A DNA stretch of 36,928 nt from an uncultured Alphaproteobacteria bacterium (GTDB lineage Bacteria > Pseudomonadota > Alphaproteobacteria > RF32 > CAG-239), in NCBI GenBank assembly GCA_944391615.1, contig CALXUE010000001.1, positions 198,550-235,477 of the forward strand. The letters are read 5' to 3'. A program made the position numbers and the translations under genes. This document shows positions 7,885 to 16,299 of the stretch, piece by piece; the stretch's first letter is position 1, and each line of letters begins with the position of its first letter. The notes beneath the pieces were generated by a model that was given only the letters and a program-made list of their open reading frames with translations, had not been told where the DNA came from and made no database searches.

Positions 7885-8754
7885 ATGGGTTTTCTAAAAA
7901 AAGTAATATTGGCAATTATAGCTTTTGTTTTGATTTTGTGGGGAGGTTCCGGCACCCAAACGAACAGTTTATGGCTTCAGGGCGGAGGATTTATAGGCCT
8001 GATTGCCGGTTTAATCATTATATATATTTTTGCCAAAATGGCGAGCCGCGCCATGGGATGCCTCCCATCCTTAATTATTTTAGCAGGTATAATAGGTTTT
8101 GTAATATATGCTATTGGAGGATTTGAGGGAGGCATTCAAAATGTTGGCCGCAATCTAAAAACATTTTTAGGCCAAAGTATTGAAAATGCACAAAATAGTG
8201 TAAATGATGGAATAGATAACCTTTCTGATACAATAAACAGTTCAAATATGTCGGAAGAGACGGAGACAATAGCCGGAGCATCTGTTGCCCCAAGCGACAC
8301 AACGCAAACCAAACTTAGAGGCATAGCAAGGGTAATCAACGCAAATACTTTGCTTGTAAATGGATATTATATACATCTGTATGGAATAGATTCGCCCGAA
8401 TTGAGTCAATATTGCGCAAACGCACAAGGACGGTCATATCGTTGCGGTGTAGAAGCAGCAAATTGGCTCAAAGGATGGATAAACGGCTATACATTGGATT
8501 GTAATATTTTACAAGAAAATGCCAATAGACATGTGATAGGCAAATGCGCTTTAGGGCCGTACGACATTGGAGCTGCGCTGATTAATGCCGGATGGGCGGT
8601 TTCTGTCAAAGGCGTTGATGATTACAAAAAAGCAGAAACCTTTGCCAAAAAAGAAAAAAGAGGTTTATGGAGCGGAAGTTTTTATATGCCATGGGTCTGG
8701 CGAGCTCAGTTACGGCAAAAACCGGCTAAAAAATCTTTTTTTGATTGGGACTAA
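7885..8754 (+). CDS. Membrane-anchored SNase-like (thermonuclease family) protein
   Basis: A 289-residue protein with three hydrophobic segments (about residues 4-20, 34-52 and 58-80), a linker rich in Ser/Asn/Asp (95-135), and a C-terminal staphylococcal-nuclease-like domain (about 140-275). In that domain YGIDSPE matches the family strand LxGIDxPE, NRHVIGKC matches the GRxxAxC segment, and KKEKRGLW is the closing signature. The arginine that precedes the GIDxPE strand in active nucleases appears to be histidine here (IHLYGID), so nuclease activity is uncertain. AGGAA precedes the ATG. The stop lies 1 base before tsaE. Confidence 0.85.
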   Translation: MGFLKKVILAIIAFVLILWGGSGTQTNSLWLQGGGFIGLIAGLIIIYIFAKMASRAMGCLPSLIILAGIIGFVIYAIGGFEGGIQNVGRNLKTFLGQSIENAQNSVNDGIDNLSDTINSSNMSEETETIAGASVAPSDTTQTKLRGIARVINANTLLVNGYYIHLYGIDSPELSQYCANAQGRSYRCGVEAANWLKGWINGYTLDCNILQENANRHVIGKCALGPYDIGAALINAGWAVSVKGVDDYKKAETFAKKEKRGLWSGSFYMPWVWRAQLRQKPAKKSFFDWD

Positions 8755-8755
8755 A

Positions 8756-9223
8756 ATGGAAGAGATAAAAATAATCAGTAAAACAGAGCAAGACACGAAA
8801 GAAATCGGTCAAAAACTGGCAAAAAAGGCTAAAAGAGGCGATTGCTATGCCCTGTTTGGCACATTAGGAATGGGCAAAAGCGTTATGGCGCGTTCTTTTG
8901 TTCAAGAGCTATGCGGCGATGAGGAAGTTCCCAGTCCAACATTCACATTGGTTCAGTTGTATGACGCACCGGAATATACAATATACCATTTTGATTTATA
9001 TAGACTTAAATCTGCGGAAGAAATTTTTGAATTAGGAATGGAAGATGCGCTGTATGACGGTGTCTGCTTGATAGAATGGCCGGAAAAAATGGCGCAATAT
9101 CTGCCAAGAAATTGCATCAAAATCACCATAACCCCAAACAATGAAGAAAGAATAATAACCATAAGTTCAGCAGATGAACAAAAATTAACCAGAATAAAAG
9201 AGGCTTTGGGACTAAATGCTTAA
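8756..9223 (+). CDS. tsaE: tRNA threonylcarbamoyladenosine biosynthesis ATPase TsaE
   Basis: A 155-residue P-loop ATPase that, with TsaB and TsaD, supports formation of t6A at position 37 of ANN-decoding tRNAs. The Walker A loop is GTLGMGKS (35-42; most homologues have GxLGxGKT). Other signatures are SPTFTLV, HFDLYRL and LIEWPE. I chose the ATG at 8756, one base after the previous stop, because it gives the usual family N-terminus. The last 8 bases overlap the start of hprK. Confidence 0.95.
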   Translation: MEEIKIISKTEQDTKEIGQKLAKKAKRGDCYALFGTLGMGKSVMARSFVQELCGDEEVPSPTFTLVQLYDAPEYTIYHFDLYRLKSAEEIFELGMEDALYDGVCLIEWPEKMAQYLPRNCIKITITPNNEERIITISSADEQKLTRIKEALGLNA

Positions 9224-9638
9224 TATTCATACAACATGCATAAGCATCAATAGTAAAGGAGTTTTGCTGATGGGGGCTTCCGGTAGCGGTAAGTCGGATT
9301 TGGCTTTAAGGTTAATAAAACACGCCGGAGCAATATTAGTTTCAGATGATAGAACAGATATAAAAATCAAAGGCGGAAAAGTTTATGGCAGAACTCCGCA
9401 TACAATTGCCGGATTATTAGAGGTGAGGGGTATTGGTATCCAAAAAGTTTCTTATGTTGAAGAGGTTGAAATAAAATTGGTCGTAGAATTAAAGAAAACC
9501 TATCAAGAAATATCCCGCCTTCCACAAAAAGAATTTTATAACTTTGAGGGTACAAAACTTCCAATGATAAAACTCTATCCGTTTGAAGCCTCCGCACCGG
9601 ATAAGATTGTTATAAAATTAGACAGTATGGTTGATTAA
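9216..9638 (+). CDS. hprK: HPr kinase/phosphorylase, short alphaproteobacterial type
   Basis: A 140-residue protein matching only the C-terminal kinase domain of HprK, the form typical of alphaproteobacteria. It phosphorylates HPr on serine. The P-loop is GASGSGKS (20-27), followed by SDD at 43-45 and the HprK signature EVRGIGI. Its ATG overlaps the tsaE stop. The HPr and EIIA genes lie 22 kb away (31414-32089), whereas in many alphaproteobacteria hprK is next to them. Confidence 0.93.
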   Translation: MLNIHTTCISINSKGVLLMGASGSGKSDLALRLIKHAGAILVSDDRTDIKIKGGKVYGRTPHTIAGLLEVRGIGIQKVSYVEEVEIKLVVELKKTYQEISRLPQKEFYNFEGTKLPMIKLYPFEASAPDKIVIKLDSMVD

Positions 9639-9694
9639 TTTGCAAAGCTGGCATAGGATAGACAATAAAATAAACAATAGATGAGAGAAAACAA

Positions 9695-10483
9695 ATGGCA
9701 ACAAAAATAGAGCTCTTTTTACGTGCTTTGGGCAAACCTTTGGTTAAGTTTATAATGCGATTGGGAGAACTAACCATATTCATCGCCCGATCAATATACA
9801 ACTGTTTAACACCTCCGTTTTACTTTAAACTGATGGGCCGACAGTTTATGGATATTGGTTTTTATTCTTTACCGGTTGTGGGGTTAACCACGATTTTTGC
9901 CGGTATGGTTATAGCTTTGCAAAGTTATACGGGTTTTGCACGTTTTGGCGCAGAAAGCGGTGTGGCATCGGTTGTTTTAATTTCAGTGACAAGAGAGTTA
10001 GCTCCGGCTTTATCAGGCTTAATGGTTGCCGGCAGAATAGGTGCTGCCATGGCCGCAGAAATCGGCACAATGCGTGTGACCGAACAAATTGATGCTTTAG
10101 TAACATTGTCCACCAATCCGTTCAAATATCTGGTAGCACCAAGGATAATAGCCGGCATAATTGTTTTGCCGATTTTGGTTTTAATAGGAGATGTCATTGG
10201 CATTTTCGGCGGCTATGTTGTATGTGTATATAAATTAGGCTTTAATCCGGCAAACTACATTAATTCAACGCTGCAAAATCTTGAATCTCTGGATATAGTA
10301 ACCGGTGTTGTTAAAGCGGCTGTGTTTGGTTTCATCATAACTTTGATGGGATGCTATAACGGGTATCGCTCAAGAGGTGGAGCACAAGGTGTCGGTGAGG
10401 CAACAACCAATGCGGTTGTATCAGCGTCCATATTAATTTTGGTGTTCAATTACATCATCACCGAGCTGTTTTTTGCAAAATAG
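9695..10483 (+). CDS. mlaE: MlaE-family lipid ABC transporter permease
   Basis: A 262-residue inner-membrane protein of the MlaE/YrbE family, the permease of an ABC system that moves phospholipid between membranes. It has an amphipathic N-terminus and about five hydrophobic segments. Family signatures are the stretch ending FAGMVIALQ, RELAPALSGLMVAGRIGAAMAAEIG cut here to RELAPALSGLMVAGR, and VTEQIDAL. The ATPase gene follows after 15 bases. No MCE-domain substrate-binding gene (mlaD) is adjacent. Confidence 0.95.
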   Translation: MATKIELFLRALGKPLVKFIMRLGELTIFIARSIYNCLTPPFYFKLMGRQFMDIGFYSLPVVGLTTIFAGMVIALQSYTGFARFGAESGVASVVLISVTRELAPALSGLMVAGRIGAAMAAEIGTMRVTEQIDALVTLSTNPFKYLVAPRIIAGIIVLPILVLIGDVIGIFGGYVVCVYKLGFNPANYINSTLQNLESLDIVTGVVKAAVFGFIITLMGCYNGYRSRGGAQGVGEATTNAVVSASILILVFNYIITELFFAK

Positions 10484-10498
10484 GCAATGGAGAATAAA

Positions 10499-11263
10499 AT
10501 GAATGACACAAAAATAAAAATCACCAATCTTCATAAAGCATTTGGCAAAAAAATAGTTTTGGACGGTGTTAATCTGGAGCTTCAAAAAGGAGAGTCTTTG
10601 GTTGTTATCGGTGGGTCCGGCACAGGAAAATCGGTTTTAATCAAATGTATCCAAGGTCTTTTAACGCCGGATGAAGGCTCCATAAAAATAGACGGGCAAG
10701 AAACAATAGGTGCCGATAAAAAACAACAAGAACAGTTGCATGGCAAAATGGGCATGTTGTTTCAGGGTGGAGCCTTGTTTGATAGTTTGAGCGTTTGGGA
10801 AAATGTTGCATTTGGCCTGTTAGAAAACCAAAAAATGCCTCGAAAACAAGCCAAAGATGAGGCAATTAAAGTATTGCGGCAGGTTGGTTTAGGAGCAGAC
10901 GTTGCTGATTTATATCCAAGTGAATTATCTGGCGGTATGCAAAAGCGTGTTAGCTTAGCGCGCGCCGTTGCCACCAAGCCGGAAATAATATTTTTTGACG
11001 AGCCGACAACAGGTTTGGACCCAATAATGGCCGATGTCATTAATGACTTGATTATAGATTCAGCCAAGAGGTTAGGAGCAACTGCTTTGACAATTACGCA
11101 CGATATGGCTTCAGCGCGCAAAATTGCCGATAGAATAGCCATGCTGTATAAAGGCAAAATAATCTGGCAAGGCACAGTCAAAGAGCTTGAAACAACAGAC
11201 AATGCCTATGTAAAACAATTTATCAACGGTTCGTCACAAGGACCAATACAAGTGGAGATATAA
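10499..11263 (+). CDS. mlaF: MlaF-family lipid ABC transporter ATP-binding protein
   Basis: A 254-residue ABC ATPase paired with the MlaE permease. Walker A is GGSGTGKS, the signature is LSGGMQKR, Walker B is IIFFDEP, and the switch histidine is in LTITHD. An upstream ATG at 10487 is in frame, but TGGAG at 10488-10492 sits 6 bases before the ATG at 10499, which I prefer. It is followed by radA after 4 bases. Confidence 0.95.
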   Translation: MNDTKIKITNLHKAFGKKIVLDGVNLELQKGESLVVIGGSGTGKSVLIKCIQGLLTPDEGSIKIDGQETIGADKKQQEQLHGKMGMLFQGGALFDSLSVWENVAFGLLENQKMPRKQAKDEAIKVLRQVGLGADVADLYPSELSGGMQKRVSLARAVATKPEIIFFDEPTTGLDPIMADVINDLIIDSAKRLGATALTITHDMASARKIADRIAMLYKGKIIWQGTVKELETTDNAYVKQFINGSSQGPIQVEI

Positions 11264-11267
11264 AACC

Positions 11268-12644
11268 TTGTCAAAAAAGAATGTGGAATATGTATGCCAA
11301 AATTGTGGCGCAGCTTATCCCAAATGGCAAGGCAAGTGTGATTCTTGCGGAGAATGGAACTCTATAGTAGAAGATGTTTCCGCCACGGAAGGATTCAGCA
11401 ATCTTCCAACCAAAAAAAAAGGCAAGATAATAGATTTTGTTCCGCTATCGGGAGAGGAGCGGGCTCTCAAAAGATTATCAACCGGCATAAAAGAGCTTGA
11501 CCGCGTATCAGGGGGAGGGTTAGTCCCAGGGTCGGTAATTTTGGTCGGGGGCGATCCCGGAATAGGCAAGTCAACGTTACTATTACAAGTAAGCGCCTCA
11601 ATTGCAGCCTCAGAGGGCAATCCTGAGTGTTATTATATTTCGGGAGAAGAAGCCATAGACCAAGTTCGTATCCGCGCCAAAAGACTAAACTTGGAGCAAA
11701 CGCCGGTAAAATTGGCGAGTTCTACGGAAGTTAAAGACATCATCGCCACGCTTGAAAAGTCAAAAGCTGCAGTAGTTGTAATAGATTCTATTCAGACCAT
11801 GTATCTGGACGAAGTCGAGTCCACACCGGGGAGTGTCGCACAGGTAAGGGCTTGCGCCTATGAGTTGATAAAATTAGCCAAGAGAAAAGGATTCGTTTTG
11901 TTTTTGGTAGGCCATGTCACCAAACAAGGTTCTTTGGCAGGACCAAGAGTTTTGGAACATATGGTTGATACAGTTTTATACTTTGAGGGCGAAAGAGGGC
12001 ATCATTTCCGTATTTTAAGAGCCGTAAAAAACCGTTTTGGAGCCACGGATGAGATAGGCGTTTTTGAAATGCAGGACCAAGGTTTGGTTGAAGTAGAAAA
12101 TCCATCGGCATTATTTTTGGCAGAAAGACAAGGCAATGTTTCCGGCTCATGCGTTTTTGCCGGTATAGAAGGTTCCAGACCCTTGCTGGTAGAAATACAA
12201 GCTTTGGTAAGCCCGACAAGTTACGCCAGCCCCAAGCGTGCGGTAGTGGGATGGGACAGCAACCGCCTCTCAATGGTTTTGGCAGTTTTGGAAGCACGTT
12301 GCGGAATGAATTTCAGTTCACATGACATATATCTAAACATCGCCGGCGGATTAAAAATAACCGAACCTGCAGCAGATTTAGCGGTGGCAATGGCCGTTAT
12401 CTCATCAATGACCAACAAGGCCTTACCGGCAGATATGGTTATTTTTGGGGAGATTGGTTTGTCAGGAGAGATAAGAGCCGTATCTCAAGCTTCAGCAAGA
12501 CTAAAAGAAGCACAAAAGCTTGGTTTCAAGAGCGCTATTACCCCGACAAATTTAGTAAACAAAGATAAAAAGAATAATCATCGCTTAGATATTAGTGTCC
12601 ATGAAATCGGAAACGTCCAAAGACTGATAAATTGGTTTAATTAG
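11268..12644 (+). CDS. radA: DNA repair protein RadA
   Basis: A 458-residue RecA-like helicase that aids branch migration in recombination. It has an N-terminal zinc finger (C10, C13, C24, C27), a P-loop GDPGIGKS (95-102), the RadA motif KNRFG, and a C-terminal Lon-protease-like domain. The start appears to be TTG at 11268, since the residues before the zinc finger match the family from there and no ATG is in frame upstream; GGAG is 11 bases before it. An A9 run encodes the lysines after residue 48, but either shift there does not stop at once. Confidence 0.96.
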   Translation: MSKKNVEYVCQNCGAAYPKWQGKCDSCGEWNSIVEDVSATEGFSNLPTKKKGKIIDFVPLSGEERALKRLSTGIKELDRVSGGGLVPGSVILVGGDPGIGKSTLLLQVSASIAASEGNPECYYISGEEAIDQVRIRAKRLNLEQTPVKLASSTEVKDIIATLEKSKAAVVVIDSIQTMYLDEVESTPGSVAQVRACAYELIKLAKRKGFVLFLVGHVTKQGSLAGPRVLEHMVDTVLYFEGERGHHFRILRAVKNRFGATDEIGVFEMQDQGLVEVENPSALFLAERQGNVSGSCVFAGIEGSRPLLVEIQALVSPTSYASPKRAVVGWDSNRLSMVLAVLEARCGMNFSSHDIYLNIAGGLKITEPAADLAVAMAVISSMTNKALPADMVIFGEIGLSGEIRAVSQASARLKEAQKLGFKSAITPTNLVNKDKKNNHRLDISVHEIGNVQRLINWFN

Positions 12645-12657
12645 GAAGAAAAAAACA

Positions 12658-13377
12658 ATGACGGAGCTAAACAATTTAGATGTTATTATCTTAATCATCA
12701 TCGGCATATCAGCTTTAATAGCCTATAGCCGAGGTTTAATGAAGGAGGTTATGTCCATAGTAGGATGGGTTTTAGGCTGTATAGTTGTCATCTACCTGTT
12801 ACCGATAATTAATCCATTCACGATGAACTATGTTAAAAATGGCACATTTGCCGGAATATTAACGGCGGTGGTTATCTTAATAGCGTTTTTAGTTTGCTGG
12901 GTATTATTCACGGCCAAAGTAGTCGGAAAAGTTCGCACCAGCAAATTAAGCAGTCTAGACAGAATGTTAGGTTTGTTTTTTGGTATAGCCCGCGCCTGTT
13001 TGCTGATAATCTTGTGCTATATATTAATAGGCTGGATAGTTCCGGCAGATAAGCAATCGCCAATATTGCAAGAATCAAAATACTACACATTGGCAGGAAC
13101 TTTTGCTGAGCCGATAGAAAAACTGATACCGGAAGAAACCTTAGAAAAAATCAAAAATTCATCATTTTTGAGCAATCCGAGTAAAGAAAAAGAGGAAGAA
13201 ACCAAAAAACAAGAAGAAAAACAAGAAAAGGCCGAGCAGGAGGAGTTATTTGAAAAACTAACTCAACCTAAAATTCAAAAGAAAAAAACAACCCCCAAAG
13301 TTCAGGAAAACTTTGACGGTTATAATAAAAATGAACGAGCTAATCTGGATAGGTTGATAGAAAATATAGAAGAATAA
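12658..13377 (+). CDS. cvpA: CvpA family membrane protein
   Basis: A 239-residue protein with four hydrophobic segments in the first 130 residues (LDVIILIIIGISALIAY, then three more) and the CvpA pattern GLMKEVMSIVGW. The C-terminal third (about 175-239) is a highly charged Glu/Lys/Gln stretch, probably helical and cytoplasmic. CvpA proteins are linked to envelope stress tolerance and colicin V export in enterobacteria; the molecular role is not settled. AGGAAG lies 8 bases before the ATG. It ends the plus-strand operon. Confidence 0.88.
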   Translation: MTELNNLDVIILIIIGISALIAYSRGLMKEVMSIVGWVLGCIVVIYLLPIINPFTMNYVKNGTFAGILTAVVILIAFLVCWVLFTAKVVGKVRTSKLSSLDRMLGLFFGIARACLLIILCYILIGWIVPADKQSPILQESKYYTLAGTFAEPIEKLIPEETLEKIKNSSFLSNPSKEKEEETKKQEEKQEKAEQEELFEKLTQPKIQKKKTTPKVQENFDGYNKNERANLDRLIENIEE

Positions 13378-13384
13378 GCAAGAA

Positions 13385-13409
13385 AAAAGCTCTCTATGTG
13401 AGAGCTTTT
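13385..13409. terminator. Bidirectional terminator between cvpA and recR
   Basis: AAAAGCTCTC, loop TATGT, GAGAGCTTTT, with T-rich sequence on both sides (T7 on plus at 13411-13417, T6 on minus). It serves the two convergent genes. Confidence 0.9.
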
Positions 13410-13423
13410 ATTTTTTTATAAAA

Positions 13424-14029
13424 TCAAAGCAGCTTGCGTGAACTAAGCGCGAGTTGTATAGTTCCTTCATCCATATAATCAAGCTCCGCCCCAACGGGAA
13501 TTCCCTGTGCCAGAGTTGAAATTTTAACATCAAAAGGCTTGAGTTTTTGCATCAAAAAGTTTGTGGTAATCTGCCCATCAATCGTTGCAGGCAAGGCAAG
13601 AATAACTTCTTTAACTTCAGGATTGTTCAGGCGGTGGAGTAGGGCGTTAATGTTCAAATCTTCGGGAGCCACGCCGTCTAGGGCAGAAAGAACACCACCC
13701 AAAATATGATATTTTCCGCGAAACATTCCGCCTCTTTCCATAGCCCACAAGTCAGCCACATCTTGTACAACACAGATAATAGAGTTGTCACGAGCATTAG
13801 ATGTACAAATCGAACACGGCGATTCTGTATCATAATTACCGCAAATTTCACAGGTCTTTACGTTATTAACAACATCTTGCATAGAGGCAATAAGCGGTAA
13901 AAACAAGGATTCTCTTTTTTTCAAAAGCTGTAACACAATCCGTCTGGCTGAACGCTGCCCGAGAGCAGGTAGCTTAGCCACCAAGCGGATAAGCTTTTCA
14001 ATATCATTTCCGGCCACAACACCCCTCAT
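13424..14029 (-). CDS. recR: Recombination protein RecR
   Basis: A 201-residue RecR, the DNA clamp that with RecO and RecF loads RecA at gaps. It shows the N-terminal helix-hairpin-helix LPALGQRSARR, the zinc finger C60, C63, C72, C75, and a Toprim domain with VVQDVADLWAME and the C-terminal GIPVGAELDYMD. The ATG overlaps the ybaB stop in TAATG, so translation is coupled. It is the last gene of the ffs-dnaX-ybaB-recR module. Confidence 0.96.
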   Translation of the reverse strand: MRGVVAGNDIEKLIRLVAKLPALGQRSARRIVLQLLKKRESLFLPLIASMQDVVNNVKTCEICGNYDTESPCSICTSNARDNSIICVVQDVADLWAMERGGMFRGKYHILGGVLSALDGVAPEDLNINALLHRLNNPEVKEVILALPATIDGQITTNFLMQKLKPFDVKISTLAQGIPVGAELDYMDEGTIQLALSSRKLL

Positions 14030-14349
14030 TAAAACGGAAGTTTAAGCCCAGGGATATTCATTCCGCCGGTAACGGATTTCATACCTTCGTTCATCATGTT
14101 TTCAACTTTATTTTTGGCATCATTATGTGCGGCCACAATTAAATCTTCCAAAATATCAACCTCATCAGGATTAACCAAAGACTTATCGATTTGCACTTTT
14201 TTCATTTCGAATTTGCCGTTAAGGGTAACCTTAACCATATCTCCGCCGGCAGAGCCGCAAACTTCTTGTTGAGCCAACTCATTTTGCATCTCTTCCATTT
14301 TTTTCTGCATCATTTGCGCTTGTTTCATAATACCTTGAATATTAAGCAT
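14029..14349 (-). CDS. ybaB: YbaB/EbfC nucleoid-associated protein
   Basis: A 106-residue YbaB/EbfC DNA-binding protein. It has the N-terminal methionine- and glutamine-rich helix MKQAQMMQKKMEEMQ, the central strands with GGDMVKVTLNG, and the C-terminal helix ending in PGLKLPF. It is placed between dnaX and recR as in most bacteria, 4 bases from the end of dnaX. Confidence 0.95.
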   Translation of the reverse strand: MLNIQGIMKQAQMMQKKMEEMQNELAQQEVCGSAGGDMVKVTLNGKFEMKKVQIDKSLVNPDEVDILEDLIVAAHNDAKNKVENMMNEGMKSVTGGMNIPGLKLPF

Positions 14350-14353
14350 TTAA

Positions 14354-16123
14354 TTAATCCTCATCATCGTTTAATAAGTTATCATTATAAGAGTTAAATT
14401 GATTATCGTCAATCACGCCCTCGTTGTCATCCTCATCATCATTTTCAGAAGATTCCGAAATTTTACGAATAATAGTTTCGATTCTAGCGCCTTTAAATTC
14501 AGCCAAAATAGCTTTAACCAAAGGCGATTCCATAATATCTTTGCGTTCTTCGGCAATTTTAGCATCTTCTTTTTGGAAGAGCGTTTGGCCGAGATTTCCG
14601 CGCACGGTATCTATTTTCCAAGCTTTACCGGTAGCTTGCTCTAAAATTTTATGGAGGTTAAGAATAAAATCTGAAGAAATTTTATCAGAAATTGTCATTT
14701 TGACATAGCCGTCCTGAAAGGTGTCAAAAGACACATCGCTTTTCAAAGAGTAGACAATTAAGAGTTTTCTGTTTTGCTCCAGATATTGAATCAAATCCTC
14801 AGGTGAATTAAAAAAATTAGTTGGCTTGCTGCCACCCTCCGAAACAGACAGGTTTGTTGAGGCTAAAACAGGGGCAGGAGCAGCGTTTTGTAAAACATTA
14901 GGTAATGGGCGCGATGGTGCAATATTTTGCGCTGCAGGGGCTAAATTAGAGTTTTTTTTTACGTCGGCCAAAATCTCTGCCGGTGTAGGCAAATTCGCGG
15001 CATAAGCAATGCGGATAAGAATCATTTCCAAGGCATCAATCTGCACGGGCGCAATTTGCATTTCAGAAATACCCTTAATCATCATCTGCCAAATTTTAGA
15101 AAGAATGGCAATCGAAACGGCAGCTGCCATTTTTTTAGCAAAAGTGCGTTCTTCTTCCGATAAGCTAGGATCATCGAGAGAAGAAGGAATAATGCGGGTT
15201 TTAGCCACCAAATGCGTAACACCTATAAGGTCTTGTAAAATGGTTGACGGATTCGCTCCGTTAGAATATTGCTGGCGTAGCAATTCAACAGCGTGGTCGA
15301 CTTGTCCGGAAGTCAAGGATTCGAATAGCTCAAAAGTTGTAGAACGATCGGCAATACCAATCATATTCTTAACAACGTCAACTTTAACATTACCCAAACC
15401 CAAGGAAATAGCTTGGTCAAGCAAAGATGTCGCATCACGAGCAGAACCATCTGCCGCTTTGGCCAACATAAGCAAAGCCTCTTCCTCTGCATTAATTTTT
15501 TCAGCCGCAATAATTTTGTGGAACATTTTCATAAGTTCATCAATTTTGAGACGCTGCAAGTCAAACCTTTGGCAACGAGATAAAATCGTGACCGGAACTT
15601 TTCTGATTTCAGTCGTGGCAAAAATAAAAATAACATGAGAAGGCGGCTCTTCAAGCGTTTTAAGCAGTGCATTAAAGGCATTTTTAGAGAGCATATGCAC
15701 TTCATCGATGATGTAAATTTTATAGCGAGCATTTGTCGGCTTATAGCGCACACCATCCAAAATCTCACGAATATCATCCACACCGGTACGAGAAGCAGCA
15801 TCAAGTTCCATCACATCAATATGCCTGCCGGCCGTAATAGCTTTGCAGTTTTCGCACACGCCGCAAGGATGAACGGTAGGCCCGCCCTTACCGTCAGGAC
15901 CGATACAGTTAAGCGCTTTAGCAATAATTCTTGCGGTAGAAGTTTTGCCCACACCACGAATACCGGTTAAGATATAAGCATGGTGTAAACGGTTGTTTTG
16001 AATGGCATTTGTAAGTGTTTGTACCAAAGCATCTTGCCCGAGCAAATCATCAAAATTTTGCGGACGATACTTTCGTGCTAAAATAACATATTGATTATCA
16101 TTAGAATTTTCAGTTTCAGCCAT
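14354..16123 (-). CDS. dnaX: DNA polymerase III subunits gamma and tau
   Basis: A 589-residue clamp-loader ATPase. It has the P-loop GIRGVGKTS, the zinc module with CGVCENC, Walker B IIDEVHML, and the SRC sensor in ILSRCQRF. The region after about residue 370 is low in conservation, then the tau-specific C-terminal part with an acidic tail. I start at the ATG at 16123 (MAETEN), since the upstream in-frame codons fall in the SRP RNA. At codons 388-391 (14952-14960) there is an A9 run; a one-base shift either way gives a stop within 2 to 4 codons, suggesting a programmed gamma form of about 391 residues. Confidence 0.95.
   Translation of the reverse strand: MAETENSNDNQYVILARKYRPQNFDDLLGQDALVQTLTNAIQNNRLHHAYILTGIRGVGKTSTARIIAKALNCIGPDGKGGPTVHPCGVCENCKAITAGRHIDVMELDAASRTGVDDIREILDGVRYKPTNARYKIYIIDEVHMLSKNAFNALLKTLEEPPSHVIFIFATTEIRKVPVTILSRCQRFDLQRLKIDELMKMFHKIIAAEKINAEEEALLMLAKAADGSARDATSLLDQAISLGLGNVKVDVVKNMIGIADRSTTFELFESLTSGQVDHAVELLRQQYSNGANPSTILQDLIGVTHLVAKTRIIPSSLDDPSLSEEERTFAKKMAAAVSIAILSKIWQMMIKGISEMQIAPVQIDALEMILIRIAYAANLPTPAEILADVKKNSNLAPAAQNIAPSRPLPNVLQNAAPAPVLASTNLSVSEGGSKPTNFFNSPEDLIQYLEQNRKLLIVYSLKSDVSFDTFQDGYVKMTISDKISSDFILNLHKILEQATGKAWKIDTVRGNLGQTLFQKEDAKIAEERKDIMESPLVKAILAEFKGARIETIIRKISESSENDDEDDNEGVIDDNQFNSYNDNLLNDDED
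14952..14960 (-). promoter_or_regulatory. Candidate A9 slippage/frameshift site in dnaX
   Basis: On the minus strand, GTA followed by A runs gives nine consecutive A. Gain of one A (or -1 frameshift) reads Lys-Lys-Lys-Leu-stop; loss of one A reads Lys-Lys-Thr-Leu-Ile-stop. The position, just after the clamp-loader domains, is where gamma ends in other bacteria. Confidence 0.6.
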
Positions 16124-16146
16124 AACAAACCCGTTTAACAAAAAAC

Positions 16147-16240
16147 AAAAAAGGAGGATCATTGACCTCAGCCACAATCGTTACGGCTGCTTTCTTCCGA
16201 ACCTGACCGGGTTGGCGAGGGGCTAATCCAATGTCCTCCC
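16147..16240 (-). ncRNA. ffs: Signal recognition particle RNA (4.5S type)
   Basis: The minus strand reads the conserved SRP domain IV: GGTCAGGTTCGGAAGAAAGC followed by AGCC, i.e. the GGUCAGG internal loop and the GGAA tetraloop. The ends pair (GGGAGGACATTG with CAATGATCCTCC), giving the usual hairpin of about 88 nt followed by T6. It lies directly upstream of dnaX on the same strand, as in many bacteria. Confidence 0.95.
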
Positions 16241-16299
16241 AAAACAATATTCCCGAAAAAGAAAAATTTTTCAAGGAAAAAATGCACCAAGAGCCACAA

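Noticed and set aside
15009..15638. 209-codon plus-strand open frame opposite dnaX
   Set aside because: Antisense to conserved dnaX domains, low-complexity composition and no start signals.
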